Positions 56,054 to 64,000 of a stretch of DNA of 64,000 nt are shown here, piece after piece (position 1 is the stretch's first letter; each line of letters opens with the position of its first letter). Position numbers and translations under genes: made by a program. Under the pieces are notes generated by a model. That model saw only the letters and a list, made by a program, of their open reading frames with translations, did no database searches and was not told where the DNA came from. Origin of the DNA: Taklimakanibacter albus (GTDB lineage: Bacteria; Pseudomonadota; Alphaproteobacteria; Rhizobiales; Aestuariivirgaceae); the NCBI RefSeq assembly GCF_016595235.1, contig NZ_JAENHL010000006.1, forward strand, positions 1,302,001 to 1,366,000, written 5' to 3'.

Positions 56054-56485
56054 TCAGGCGGCGGCGCTTTCGCTCGCTTCTTCGCCGGTCTTCATGGTCG
56101 GACCCGAATCGAGGCCCTTGGCGTTCACGTCGCGATCGACGAATTCGATCACCGCGCGCGGCGCCGAGTCGCCATAGCGGAAGCCAGCCTTGAGCACGCG
56201 GGTATAGCCGCCCTTGCGCTCGGCATAGCGCTTGGCCAGCACGTCGAAGAGCTTCTTGACCTGGGTCTCGTCGCCGATCTGGGCGATGGCCTGGCGGCGG
56301 GCCGCGAGATCGCCCTTCTTGCCGAGCGTCACCAGCTTCTCGACGATCGGACGCAGGTCCTTCGCCTTGGGCAGCGTGGTGACGATCTGCTCATGCTTGA
56401 TCAGCGACATCGCCAGATTGGCGAGCATCGACTTCCTGTGCGAGGCCGAGCGGTTGAAGCGGCGGCCGGCAAATCCGTGACGCAT
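56054..56485 (-). CDS. rplQ: 50S ribosomal protein L17
   Basis: This 143-residue ribosomal protein begins [40 protein letters not shown] and [20 protein letters not shown] are L17 signatures. The C-terminal tail is longer and acidic ([15 protein letters not shown]), as often seen in alphaproteobacteria. It is the last gene of the operon, 21 bases after rpoA. Confidence 0.96.
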   Translation of the reverse strand: MRHGFAGRRFNRSASHRKSMLANLAMSLIKHEQIVTTLPKAKDLRPIVEKLVTLGKKGDLAARRQAIAQIGDETQVKKLFDVLAKRYAERKGGYTRVLKAGFRYGDSAPRAVIEFVDRDVNAKGLDSGPTMKTGEEASESAAA

Positions 56486-56506
56486 GATGACGTCTCCTCA
56501 AAAATC

Positions 56507-57529
56507 TCAGTAATGCGTTTCGTATTTCTTGGCGAGCTCGTCGATGTTCTCGGGCGGCCAGTTCGGCACTTCCATGCCGAGATGGAGCCCCATCTGCGCG
56601 AGCACTTCCTTGATCTCGTTCAGCGACTTGCGGCCGAAGTTCGGGGTGCGGAGCATCTCCGCCTCGCTCTTCTGGATCAGGTCGCCGATATAGACGATGT
56701 TGTCGTTCTTCAGGCAGTTGGCCGAGCGCACCGAAAGCTCGAGCTCGTCGACCTTCTTGAGAAGAGCGGCGTTGAATTCGAGCTCCGGACGGGTGTCCTC
56801 GTGGACCACCTTCGAAGGTTCGTCGAAATTGATGAAGACCGAGAGCTGGTCCTGCAGGATGCGTGCCGCATAGGCGACCGCGTCCTCGGGGCTCATCGAG
56901 CCGTTGGTCTCGACCGTCATGATCAGCTTGTCATAATCGAGGATCTGGCCCTCGCGGGTGTTCTCGATCTTGTAGGAGACGCGGCGGACCGGGCTGTAGA
57001 TGCTGTCGACCGGGATGAGGCCGATCGGCGCGTCCTCGGGACGGTTGCGCTCGGAGGGCACATAGCCCTTGCCGTTATTGATGGTGAACTCCATGCGCAC
57101 TTCCGCGCCCTCGTCGAGCGTGCAGATGACATGCTCGGGGTTGAGGATCTGCACATCGGCGGTCTGCTGGATGTCGCCGGCCTTGACCACGCCCGGGCCT
57201 TCCTTGCGCAGAACGAGCCGCTTGGGGCCCTCCGCATGCATGGCCAGCGCGATTTCCTTGATGTTGATGACGATGTCGGTGACATCCTCACGCACGCCCG
57301 CGATCGAGGAGAACTCGTGCAGGACGCCGTCGATCTGCACCGAGCTCACCGCCGCGCCCTGCAGCGAGGACAGAAGCACGCGGCGCAGCGCATTGCCGAG
57401 CGTCGTGCCGAAGCCGCGCTCGAGCGGCTCGGCGACCAGCGTCGCCACCCGCTTGCGCTCACGCCCGGCCGAGACTTCGAGCTTGCTCGGACGGATGAGT
57501 TCCTGCCAGTTCTTTTGATTCACGTGCAT
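56507..57529 (-). CDS. rpoA: DNA-directed RNA polymerase subunit alpha
   Basis: This 340-residue subunit nucleates polymerase assembly and contacts promoters and activators. The N-terminal domain begins [17 protein letters not shown], with [20 protein letters not shown]. The C-terminal domain carries [20 protein letters not shown] near residue 300. Length and domains are typical. It lies between rpsK (98 bases upstream) and rplQ. Confidence 0.97.
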   Translation of the reverse strand: MHVNQKNWQELIRPSKLEVSAGRERKRVATLVAEPLERGFGTTLGNALRRVLLSSLQGAAVSSVQIDGVLHEFSSIAGVREDVTDIVINIKEIALAMHAEGPKRLVLRKEGPGVVKAGDIQQTADVQILNPEHVICTLDEGAEVRMEFTINNGKGYVPSERNRPEDAPIGLIPVDSIYSPVRRVSYKIENTREGQILDYDKLIMTVETNGSMSPEDAVAYAARILQDQLSVFINFDEPSKVVHEDTRPELEFNAALLKKVDELELSVRSANCLKNDNIVYIGDLIQKSEAEMLRTPNFGRKSLNEIKEVLAQMGLHLGMEVPNWPPENIDELAKKYETHY

Positions 57530-57627
57530 GGTTTCATCCTGTTCAGAACCTTGGCGCCGGCGGACCGGCTTTCAGGTCGCATATTCACTGTGCTGGGGAA
57601 GCGGATCGCCGCTTCCGGAAAATCTCG

Positions 57628-58017
57628 TCAGACGCGGCGGCGCTTCGGCGGCCGGCAGCCATTGTGCGGGATCGGCGTCACGTCGCGGATGGCGGTGACC
57701 TGGAGGCCGCAGGACTGCAGCGCCCGGAGTGCCGATTCACGGCCCGAGCCCGGACCGCTGACTTCCACTTCGACGGTCTTCATGCCGTGCTCCATGGCCG
57801 ATTTGCCGGCCTGTTCGGCGGCGACCTGGGCGGCGTAAGGCGTCGACTTGCGCGAGCCCTTGAAGCCGAGCTTGCCGGCCGAGGCCCAGGAGATCGTGTT
57901 GCCCTGGACGTCGGTGATGGTGATCATCGTGTTGTTGAACGACGCATTCACATGCACGACGCCGGAGGTGATGTTCTTGCGCTCTTTGCGGCGCGGACGA
58001 GCTGGCTCTTTGGACAT
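57628..58017 (-). CDS. rpsK: 30S ribosomal protein S11
   Basis: This 129-residue protein begins [39 protein letters not shown] and the C-terminal [18 protein letters not shown] are diagnostic. It forms part of the platform of the small subunit. It follows rpsM after 12 bases. Confidence 0.97.
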   Translation of the reverse strand: MSKEPARPRRKERKNITSGVVHVNASFNNTMITITDVQGNTISWASAGKLGFKGSRKSTPYAAQVAAEQAGKSAMEHGMKTVEVEVSGPGSGRESALRALQSCGLQVTAIRDVTPIPHNGCRPPKRRRV

Positions 58018-58029
58018 GGGGGCTCTCTC

Positions 58030-58398
58030 TTACTTCTTCTTGCCGGCGATGGCCTTGGCCGGGCCTTTGCGCGTGCGGGCATTGGTGTGGGTGCGCTGGC
58101 CGCGGACCGGCAGGCCCTTGCGGTGGCGCAGGCCCCGATAGGTGCCGAGATCCATCAGACGCTTGATGTTCATCGACACTTCACGACGAAGATCGCCTTC
58201 GACCACGTAGTCGCGGTCGATGATCTCGCGGATCTGCAGCACTTCGGCGTCCGAAAGCTCATTGACGCGCTTGGAAGTCGGGATGGCGACCTGCTTACAG
58301 ATCACCTTCGCATTGACGGGGCCGATGCCATGGATATAGCGAAGGGCGATTTCAACGCGCTTATTGGTCGGAATGTTAACGCCTGCGATGCGGGCCAC
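58030..58398 (-). CDS. rpsM: 30S ribosomal protein S13
   Basis: This 122-residue head protein begins [40 protein letters not shown] and [20 protein letters not shown] are signatures. Before it is a 202-bp gap (58399-58600) with no gene, which separates the rpsM-rplQ group from adk and probably carries a promoter. A small hairpin (GAGGG-TTA-CCCTC type) is near 58500. Confidence 0.97.
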   Translation of the reverse strand: MARIAGVNIPTNKRVEIALRYIHGIGPVNAKVICKQVAIPTSKRVNELSDAEVLQIREIIDRDYVVEGDLRREVSMNIKRLMDLGTYRGLRHRKGLPVRGQRTHTNARTRKGPAKAIAGKKK

Positions 58399-58600
58399 TT
58401 TATTTTCTCCTAAGCCTTACAAGGGCTTACGCCCAAAGTCTCCGTCAATACTCGAAACGCGGTACCGGGCGCCTAAATGGCACAAGGCCGTGCCTCCAGA
58501 GGGGTAACCCTCCTGAAGCCAGCCTTCATGTCGGTCTTATGGCGGGTATCTAAGGCTGAATCGCTGTCGCGTCAACCGCATTAGATGCCACACCCGACCG

Positions 58601-59251
58601 TCACGCTCGTCCCAGCACATCCTCGATCTGGCGGGTAACGACACCGATATCCGCCATACCGTTTACCTTATGCAGCACCCCGGTCCGGCCGTAATAGTCG
58701 ACCAGCGGGGCGGTCTGCTTGTTGTAGACCACCAGACGGTCACGGACCGTCTTCTCATTGTCGTCGGCGCGCCGAACGAATTCGGTCGACCCGCAGACAT
58801 CGCAAACTCCCGCGACCTTCGGCTTCTCGAACGCGTCGTGATAGCCCTTACCGCATTTGGCGCAGGTGTAGCGCCCGGCAATCCGCTTCACGAGCTCCTC
58901 GTCATCGACTTTCATTTCGATGACGGCGTCGAGCTTGAGCCCCTTTTCCTCGAGCATCCGGTCGAGCGCCTCGGCCTGGGCCGTATTGCGCGGAAAACCG
59001 TCCAGGATGAAGCCCTTCTTGACGTCGGGCTGATCCAGGCGCTCCGAGATGATCGAGATGACGATGTCATCGGAGACGAGCTGCCCCTTGTCCATCACCT
59101 CTTTAGCCTTGCGGCCCATTTCCGTGCCGGCGGCGACGGCGCCTCTCAGCATGTCGCCGGTCGAGAGCTGCTTGAAGCCTTTTTTGTCTTCCAGCAGCTT
59201 CGCCTGGGTGCCTTTGCCGGCGCCAGGCGGTCCGAGCAGTATCAAATTCAC
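58601..59251 (-). CDS. adk: Adenylate kinase
   Basis: This 216-residue enzyme interconverts ATP+AMP and 2 ADP. The P-loop [16 protein letters not shown] is near residue 8. The long lid domain contains a zinc-type Cys4 set ([20 protein letters not shown] then GVCDVCGS). [20 protein letters not shown] is a C-terminal hallmark. It overlaps the secY stop by four bases, so it is translationally coupled to it. Confidence 0.96.
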   Translation of the reverse strand: MNLILLGPPGAGKGTQAKLLEDKKGFKQLSTGDMLRGAVAAGTEMGRKAKEVMDKGQLVSDDIVISIISERLDQPDVKKGFILDGFPRNTAQAEALDRMLEEKGLKLDAVIEMKVDDEELVKRIAGRYTCAKCGKGYHDAFEKPKVAGVCDVCGSTEFVRRADDNEKTVRDRLVVYNKQTAPLVDYYGRTGVLHKVNGMADIGVVTRQIEDVLGRA

Positions 59252-60579
59252 CGGCGCGCTCCCCTGAGCTTCGCCTTCTTGACCAGGCCCTCATATTGCT
59301 GGGCCAGGAGATGGCCCTGCACCTGGGCGACCGTGTCCATGGTCACGCTCACCACGATGAGGAGCGAGGTGCCGCCGAAATAGAACGGCATGGCCGCATA
59401 GCCGATCAGAAACTCAGGCAGCAAGCAGACGATGGTCAGATAGAGAGCGCCGAGCACGGTGATGCGGGTCAGCACATAGTCGATATATTCCGCCGTGCGC
59501 TCACCCGGCCGGATGCCTGGGATGAAGCCGCCATATTTCTTCAGATTGTCGGCCGTGTCCTTCGGGTTGAACATGATCGACGTGTAGAAGAAGGCGAAGA
59601 AGATGATCAGCAGCGCGTAAAGCGTGAGGAACAGCGGCTGGCCGTGGCCCAGAAGGGCCGTAATGCGGTTCAGCCAGTCAGGTCCCTGCCCCTGCGTGAA
59701 GTTGGCGACCGTGATCGGCAGCAGCAGCAGCGAGGACGCGAAGATCGGCGGGATGACGCCCGAGGTGTTGAGCTTCAGCGGCAGATGCGAGCTGTCGCCC
59801 TGCGTGATCTTCATGCCGACCTGGCGCTTCGGATACTGGATCAGGAGGCGCCGCTGGGCGCGCTCGACGAAGACGATGAAGGCGATCACGGCGAGCGCCA
59901 TGAGGAAGATGCCGAAAATCAGGAACACCGACATCTGCCCGGTACGGCCGAGCTCGAGGAGCGCGGCGAGGCCCGAGGGCAGGCCGGCGACGATGCCGGC
60001 GAAGATGATGAGCGAGGTGCCGTTGCCGATGCCGCGCGCGGTGATCTGCTCGCCTAGCCACATCAGGAAGATGGTGCCGCCGGTCAGCGTGATCACGGTG
60101 CTCGCCCGGAAGAACAGCCCCGGATCGAGCACGATGCTGCCCTGCCCTTCGAGGCCGGCGCCGATCGCATAGGCCTGCAGCGCGGCGATGATCACCGTGA
60201 GGTAGCGGGTATATTGATTGATCTTCTTGCGGCCCGACTCGCCCTCTTTCTTGAGCTGCTCGAGCTGCGGCGAGACCGTCGTCATCAGCTGGATGATGAT
60301 CGATGCCGAGATATACGGCATGATGTTGAGGGCGAAGATCGCCATGCGGCCCAAGGCGCCGCCGGCGAGGCCGTTGACCCAGCCCAGGATGCCGGTGGAA
60401 TTCTGCGCCGCGAAACGGGCGAGCTCGACCGTGTCGACCCCAGGGATCGGGATGTAGGTGCCGAGGCGATAGATGATCAGGGCGCCGAGCGTGAACCAGA
60501 TGCGCTTCTTGAGATCCTCGGCCTTGGCCAAGGCCGAGAAGTTGATATTGGCTGCAAGTTGTTCAGCTGCCGATGCCAT
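59248..60579 (-). CDS. secY: Preprotein translocase subunit SecY
   Basis: This 443-residue channel subunit of the Sec translocon has ten predicted helices. [40 protein letters not shown] and [20 protein letters not shown] are SecY signatures. It exports or inserts proteins with SecE and SecG. It follows rplO after 62 bases and overlaps adk. Confidence 0.97.
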   Translation of the reverse strand: MASAAEQLAANINFSALAKAEDLKKRIWFTLGALIIYRLGTYIPIPGVDTVELARFAAQNSTGILGWVNGLAGGALGRMAIFALNIMPYISASIIIQLMTTVSPQLEQLKKEGESGRKKINQYTRYLTVIIAALQAYAIGAGLEGQGSIVLDPGLFFRASTVITLTGGTIFLMWLGEQITARGIGNGTSLIIFAGIVAGLPSGLAALLELGRTGQMSVFLIFGIFLMALAVIAFIVFVERAQRRLLIQYPKRQVGMKITQGDSSHLPLKLNTSGVIPPIFASSLLLLPITVANFTQGQGPDWLNRITALLGHGQPLFLTLYALLIIFFAFFYTSIMFNPKDTADNLKKYGGFIPGIRPGERTAEYIDYVLTRITVLGALYLTIVCLLPEFLIGYAAMPFYFGGTSLLIVVSVTMDTVAQVQGHLLAQQYEGLVKKAKLRGARR

Positions 60580-60641
60580 GTGATTCCCTTAAGCCCCGCC
60601 CCAAATCCCCTAAATGGGGTGCCGGGCCGGCGCCCGCAACC

Positions 60642-61286
60642 TTACTTCGCCTTAGCCGGCTTTTCTTCTTTTTTGGCTTTCGCGGCAGGCTTGTCTTCCT
60701 GCTTCGGCGCCTTGGCTTCCTTGACCGGCTTGGCTTCCTTGGCGTCCGCCGGCGCGGCCCTCAGGGCTTCCAGCCTGGCGGTCTTGGCCGCCTTGGCTTT
60801 CGTCTCGTGCTCGTTCTCGACCTTCGCCGACTTCAGCACCTTGACGCTGCCGCCGGCTTTTTCGACCGCGGCGATGGCGCCCTTGGAGGCGTGATGCACC
60901 TCGAAGGCGAGCTTCGCCTTGAGTTCACCCGTGCCGAGCAGGCGCAGGCCTGCCTGGGCCTTCGTCACGACGCCGGCCTTGACCAGCACGTCGAGGGTCA
61001 CCGGCGCCGAAACGTCGATCTTCTTGGCATCGACAGCCTGCTGGATGCGGCCGAGATTGATCTCGTTGTACTTGACCGGGAACGGCACATTGAAGCCGCG
61101 CTTGGGCAGACGCCGGTAGATCGGCATCTGGCCGCCTTCGAAGCCCGCTTTGGCGCCGCCGGAACGGGCCGTCTGGCCCTTGCCGCCGCGGCCCGCGGTC
61201 TTGCCGAGGCCCGAACCGATACCGCGGCCAAGCCGCTTGCGCGGGCGCCGGGCGCCCTCGTTGTCGGAAATCTGATTGAGTCTCAT
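60642..61286 (-). CDS. rplO: 50S ribosomal protein L15 with long basic/Ala-rich tail
   Basis: This 214-residue protein begins at ATG 61286 ([20 protein letters not shown]), with AAGGA nine bases upstream; ATG at 61295 is rejected. [19 protein letters not shown] and [17 protein letters not shown] are L15 signatures over the first 155 or so residues. The remaining 50-60 residues are a repetitive Lys/Ala/Pro/Glu tail ([20 protein letters not shown] and so on) not found in standard L15. Confidence 0.95.
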   Translation of the reverse strand: MRLNQISDNEGARRPRKRLGRGIGSGLGKTAGRGGKGQTARSGGAKAGFEGGQMPIYRRLPKRGFNVPFPVKYNEINLGRIQQAVDAKKIDVSAPVTLDVLVKAGVVTKAQAGLRLLGTGELKAKLAFEVHHASKGAIAAVEKAGGSVKVLKSAKVENEHETKAKAAKTARLEALRAAPADAKEAKPVKEAKAPKQEDKPAAKAKKEEKPAKAK

Positions 61287-61298
61287 CGCATCCATTCC

Positions 61299-61493
61299 TT
61301 ACTCGACGACGCGCACAAGGTGCTGGACCTTGGCGATCATGCCGCGAACCGCAGGCGTATCCTGCAATGTGCTGCGCTTATGGCGCTTGTTGAGGCCGAG
61401 GCCGATCAGCGTGGCACGCTGGTCGGCGGGACGGCGCGCCGGGCTGTAGATCTGTTCGATCGTAACAGTCTTGTCTGTCTTCGCTTTCGCCAT
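61299..61493 (-). CDS. rpmD: 50S ribosomal protein L30
   Basis: This 64-residue protein begins at ATG 61493 ([20 protein letters not shown]). [20 protein letters not shown] and [15 protein letters not shown] match L30. A GTG two codons upstream is not needed. It lies between rpsE and rplO in the conserved spc order. Confidence 0.95.
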   Translation of the reverse strand: MAKAKTDKTVTIEQIYSPARRPADQRATLIGLGLNKRHKRSTLQDTPAVRGMIAKVQHLVRVVE

Positions 61494-61505
61494 GGTCACA
61501 CCTGA

Positions 61506-62069
61506 TTACTCGGCCGTCGCATCCTGGTCGCGACGGCGGGAAAGAATATCGCTGACTTTCTTGCCGCGGCGGGCCGCGACGGCGCGCGGGCTCGCCTGCT
61601 TCTTCAGCGCGTCGAATGTGGCGCGCACCATGTTATAGGGGTTCGAGGATCCCTTCGACTTGGCGACGACGTCCTGCATGCCGAGCGATTCGAAGACGGC
61701 GCGCATCGGACCGCCGGCGATGATGCCGGTGCCGGGAGGCGCCGAGCGCAGCACGACTTTGCCGGCACCCCAGCGTCCATCGACGTCATGATGCAGCGTG
61801 CGGCCTTCGCGCAGCGGCACGCGGACGAGACCGCGCTTGGCGCTTTCGGTCGCCTTGCGCACCGCTTCCGGCACTTCACGGGCTTTGCCATGACCGAAGC
61901 CGACACGGCCCTTCTGGTCGCCGACGACCACGAGGGCCGCGAAACCGAAGCGCTTACCGCCCTTCACCACCTTGGCGACGCGGTTGATATGCACGAGTTT
62001 GTCGAGAAACTCGGAATCGCGATCGTCGCGATCCTTGCCGCGATCTCCGCCATGTTCCCTTGGTGCCAT
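61506..62069 (-). CDS. rpsE: 30S ribosomal protein S5
   Basis: This 187-residue protein has the S5 N-terminal RNA-binding region ([40 protein letters not shown]) and the C-terminal fold with [20 protein letters not shown]. It contributes to decoding accuracy. The N-terminal extension ([20 protein letters not shown]) is charged and variable between species. Confidence 0.96.
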   Translation of the reverse strand: MAPREHGGDRGKDRDDRDSEFLDKLVHINRVAKVVKGGKRFGFAALVVVGDQKGRVGFGHGKAREVPEAVRKATESAKRGLVRVPLREGRTLHHDVDGRWGAGKVVLRSAPPGTGIIAGGPMRAVFESLGMQDVVAKSKGSSNPYNMVRATFDALKKQASPRAVAARRGKKVSDILSRRRDQDATAE

Positions 62070-62093
62070 GATCCTTGCCTTCCTCGAAACGAA

Positions 62094-62456
62094 TTAGAAC
62101 TTGAGGCCGCCTTCGCGGGCCGCCTCGGCCAGCGCCTTGACGCGGCCATGATAAAGATAGGCGCCACGATCGAAGACGACGCTCTCGACGCCGGCCTTCA
62201 CCGCACGTTCGGCGACGAGCTTGCCGATCGCTTCCGCCGCCGACTTGTCGGCGCCGGTCTTGCCACCCTTCTTGAAACCCTCTTCGAGGGTCGAGGCGGC
62301 TGCGAGCGTAACGCCCTTCTGGTCGTCGATGACCTGGGCATAGATGTTCTTCGCCGAGCGGAACACCGAGAGGCGCGGCCTCAACTTGCCGGCCGCCTTG
62401 AGCGCCTTGCGCACCCGCGACCGCCGGAATTCCATTTTTGCGAGCTTGGACGACAT
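62094..62456 (-). CDS. rplR: 50S ribosomal protein L18
   Basis: This 120-residue 5S-rRNA-binding protein has [40 protein letters not shown] and [20 protein letters not shown] as signatures. It follows rplF after 11 bases. Confidence 0.96.
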   Translation of the reverse strand: MSSKLAKMEFRRSRVRKALKAAGKLRPRLSVFRSAKNIYAQVIDDQKGVTLAAASTLEEGFKKGGKTGADKSAAEAIGKLVAERAVKAGVESVVFDRGAYLYHGRVKALAEAAREGGLKF

Positions 62457-62467
62457 TATGACACCCG

Positions 62468-63001
<534 letters not shown>

Positions 63002-63011
63002 CGTTCAGTCC

Positions 63012-63410
63012 TCAGAATACGGTGCAGAGCACTTCGCCGCCCACATTCTGGGCCCGCGCTTCTGCATCCGACATGACGCCCTTCGGCGTCGAAAGAATTG
63101 AGATCCCGAGCCCATTGAAAACGGTCGGAATGCTGTCGACCGAGGCATAGACCCGGCGCGACGGCTTCGACACACGCTGGATCTCATGGATCACCGGTGC
63201 GCCGTCGAAATACTTGAGTTCGATTTCGATCTCGGGGTGGCCGCCATCGTGCTGAACGGTGGCGAAGCCGCGGATGAAACCTTCCTGCTGCAAGACGCCG
63301 AGCACGCGCTCGCGCAGCTTCGACGCCGGCGTCGTCACTTTCGACTTGCCGCGCTCCTGCGCATTGCGGATACGTGCCAGCATGTCGCCGATCGGATCGG
63401 TAAAGCTCAT
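63012..63410 (-). CDS. rpsH: 30S ribosomal protein S8
   Basis: This 132-residue protein begins [40 protein letters not shown] and [20 protein letters not shown] match S8. It binds 16S rRNA and, in many bacteria, represses its own operon. Confidence 0.97.
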   Translation of the reverse strand: MSFTDPIGDMLARIRNAQERGKSKVTTPASKLRERVLGVLQQEGFIRGFATVQHDGGHPEIEIELKYFDGAPVIHEIQRVSKPSRRVYASVDSIPTVFNGLGISILSTPKGVMSDAEARAQNVGGEVLCTVF

Positions 63411-63438
63411 TTGCCTGTTCTCCTTTTCCGTCCGTCGC

Positions 63439-63744
63439 TTACCAGCTCGACTTGACCAGGCCCGGTATCAGGCCCTTGTTGCCGAGCTCGCGTAAAGCCA
63501 TACGCGACATCTTCATCTTGCGATAATAAGCGCGCGGACGCCCCGTCAGCTCGCAGCGGTTGCGGATGCGATTAGGCGCCGAATTGCGCGGCAGCACGGC
63601 CAGCTTGAGCTGCGCTGCGAAACGCTCTTCCATCGAAAGCGCCTGGTTCTTGGTGATCGCCTTGAGACGCGCACGCCGGGCAGCGAACTTCTTCGCCATC
63701 TTGCGCCGCTTTTCGTTCTTCTCAACCGAGCTCTTCTTCGCCAT
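63439..63744 (-). CDS. rpsN: 30S ribosomal protein S14
   Basis: This 101-residue protein is the long, zinc-free form: only one Cys remains ([20 protein letters not shown]). The conserved C-terminus [16 protein letters not shown] is intact. It begins [20 protein letters not shown], 27 bases after the rplE stop. Confidence 0.96.
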   Translation of the reverse strand: MAKKSSVEKNEKRRKMAKKFAARRARLKAITKNQALSMEERFAAQLKLAVLPRNSAPNRIRNRCELTGRPRAYYRKMKMSRMALRELGNKGLIPGLVKSSW

Positions 63745-63771
63745 GGGGCTACCTTCAGTTCATCGTGACCA

Positions 63772-64000
63772 TTACGCCGCCTGCCTACGGGCAGACTTGC
63801 GGAACGGGAAGTTAAACGCTTCGAGCAGCGCACGGGCCTCGTCGTCGGTCTTGGCCGTGGTGCAGACGATCACATCGAGCCCCCACACGCGATCGATCCT
63901 GTCGTAATCGATCTCCGGGAAAATGATGTGCTCCTTGATGCCCATGGCGTAGTTGCCATGGCCGTCGAAGCTGGTGGACGACAGGCCGCGGAAGTCACGC
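63772..64000 (-). CDS. rplE: 50S ribosomal protein L5 (partial, N-terminus outside window)
   Basis: The last 75 or so residues are visible on the minus strand: [40 protein letters not shown] and the end [12 protein letters not shown] with TAA at 63774-63772. This is the C-terminal part of L5, which binds 5S rRNA. Its position before rpsN fits the spc order. Confidence 0.95.
   Translation of the reverse strand, partial: RDFRGLSSTSFDGHGNYAMGIKEHIIFPEIDYDRIDRVWGLDVIVCTTAKTDDEARALLEAFNFPFRKSARRQAA

Overview
The window is high-GC bacterial chromosome and reads as an alphaproteobacterium of the Hyphomicrobiales (Rhizobiales) type. The evidence is the gene content and order: the spc/alpha ribosomal block with adk after secY, the coaD-ppi-ppi-queA-tgt string, ssb and uvrA in the same neighbourhood, an Omp25/31-like outer-membrane barrel, GTTC-N7-GTTC type SOS boxes, and a palindromic CTGAGGTG/CTTCGAG intergenic repeat of a kind common in that group. 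No rRNA, tRNA, CRISPR array, transposase or prophage gene was seen.

Layout. 1-4959: partial 8-oxoguanine-deaminase-like gene (minus), divergent from a PotD-A-B-C type ABC transporter operon. 5109-9803 (minus): coaD, two cyclophilins, a small secreted protein, queA, tgt and a CoxG-like protein. 9878-17103: a mixed segment with a VOC protein, ilvD, two LysE exporters, bluB behind a cobalamin riboswitch, a methyltransferase, an unusual HAL/PAL-family lyase and an SH3-like protein. 17106-19835: gyrA. 20033-29094: a carbohydrate module made of an oxidoreductase, a ROK repressor, and a seven-gene operon (binding protein, TIM-barrel isomerase, NagB-like protein, ROK kinase, ABC ATPase, two permeases). 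It appears to be controlled by TAAATCCA-N5-TGGATTTA operators. 29261-33085: a 928-residue alpha/beta-hydrolase/propeller membrane protein followed by a degenerate LytM factor. 33092-41181: ssb, RidA, a LysR regulator, a cysteine-cluster protein, a HisD-like dehydrogenase, an OMP, a shortened AraC-type regulator, an MFS exporter and a glyoxalase-like protein. 41196-44123: uvrA. 44266-48752: two membrane proteins, an SDR, a diiron MBL protein and a GFA protein. 48813-51983: rarA, a Do-like protease and an Lrp/AsnC regulator. 52213-55999: two paralogous TPR genes with a near-identical leader, the first interrupted by a single amber codon. 56054-64000 (minus): rplQ back through rplE.

How it fits together. 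Most of the window is conserved housekeeping backbone (gyrA, coaD, queA/tgt, ssb, uvrA, rarA, degQ, ribosomal genes) with small accessory blocks between backbone genes. The most unusual items are the hydrolase-propeller plus LytM pair, the ROK-controlled sugar module of unknown substrate, the ammonia-lyase homologue without the usual Ala-Ser-Gly (MIO) triad, a Tgt that has lost its zinc ligands, and the amber-split TPR paralogue. None of these could be tested by database search here; function names rest on recognised motifs and family knowledge.
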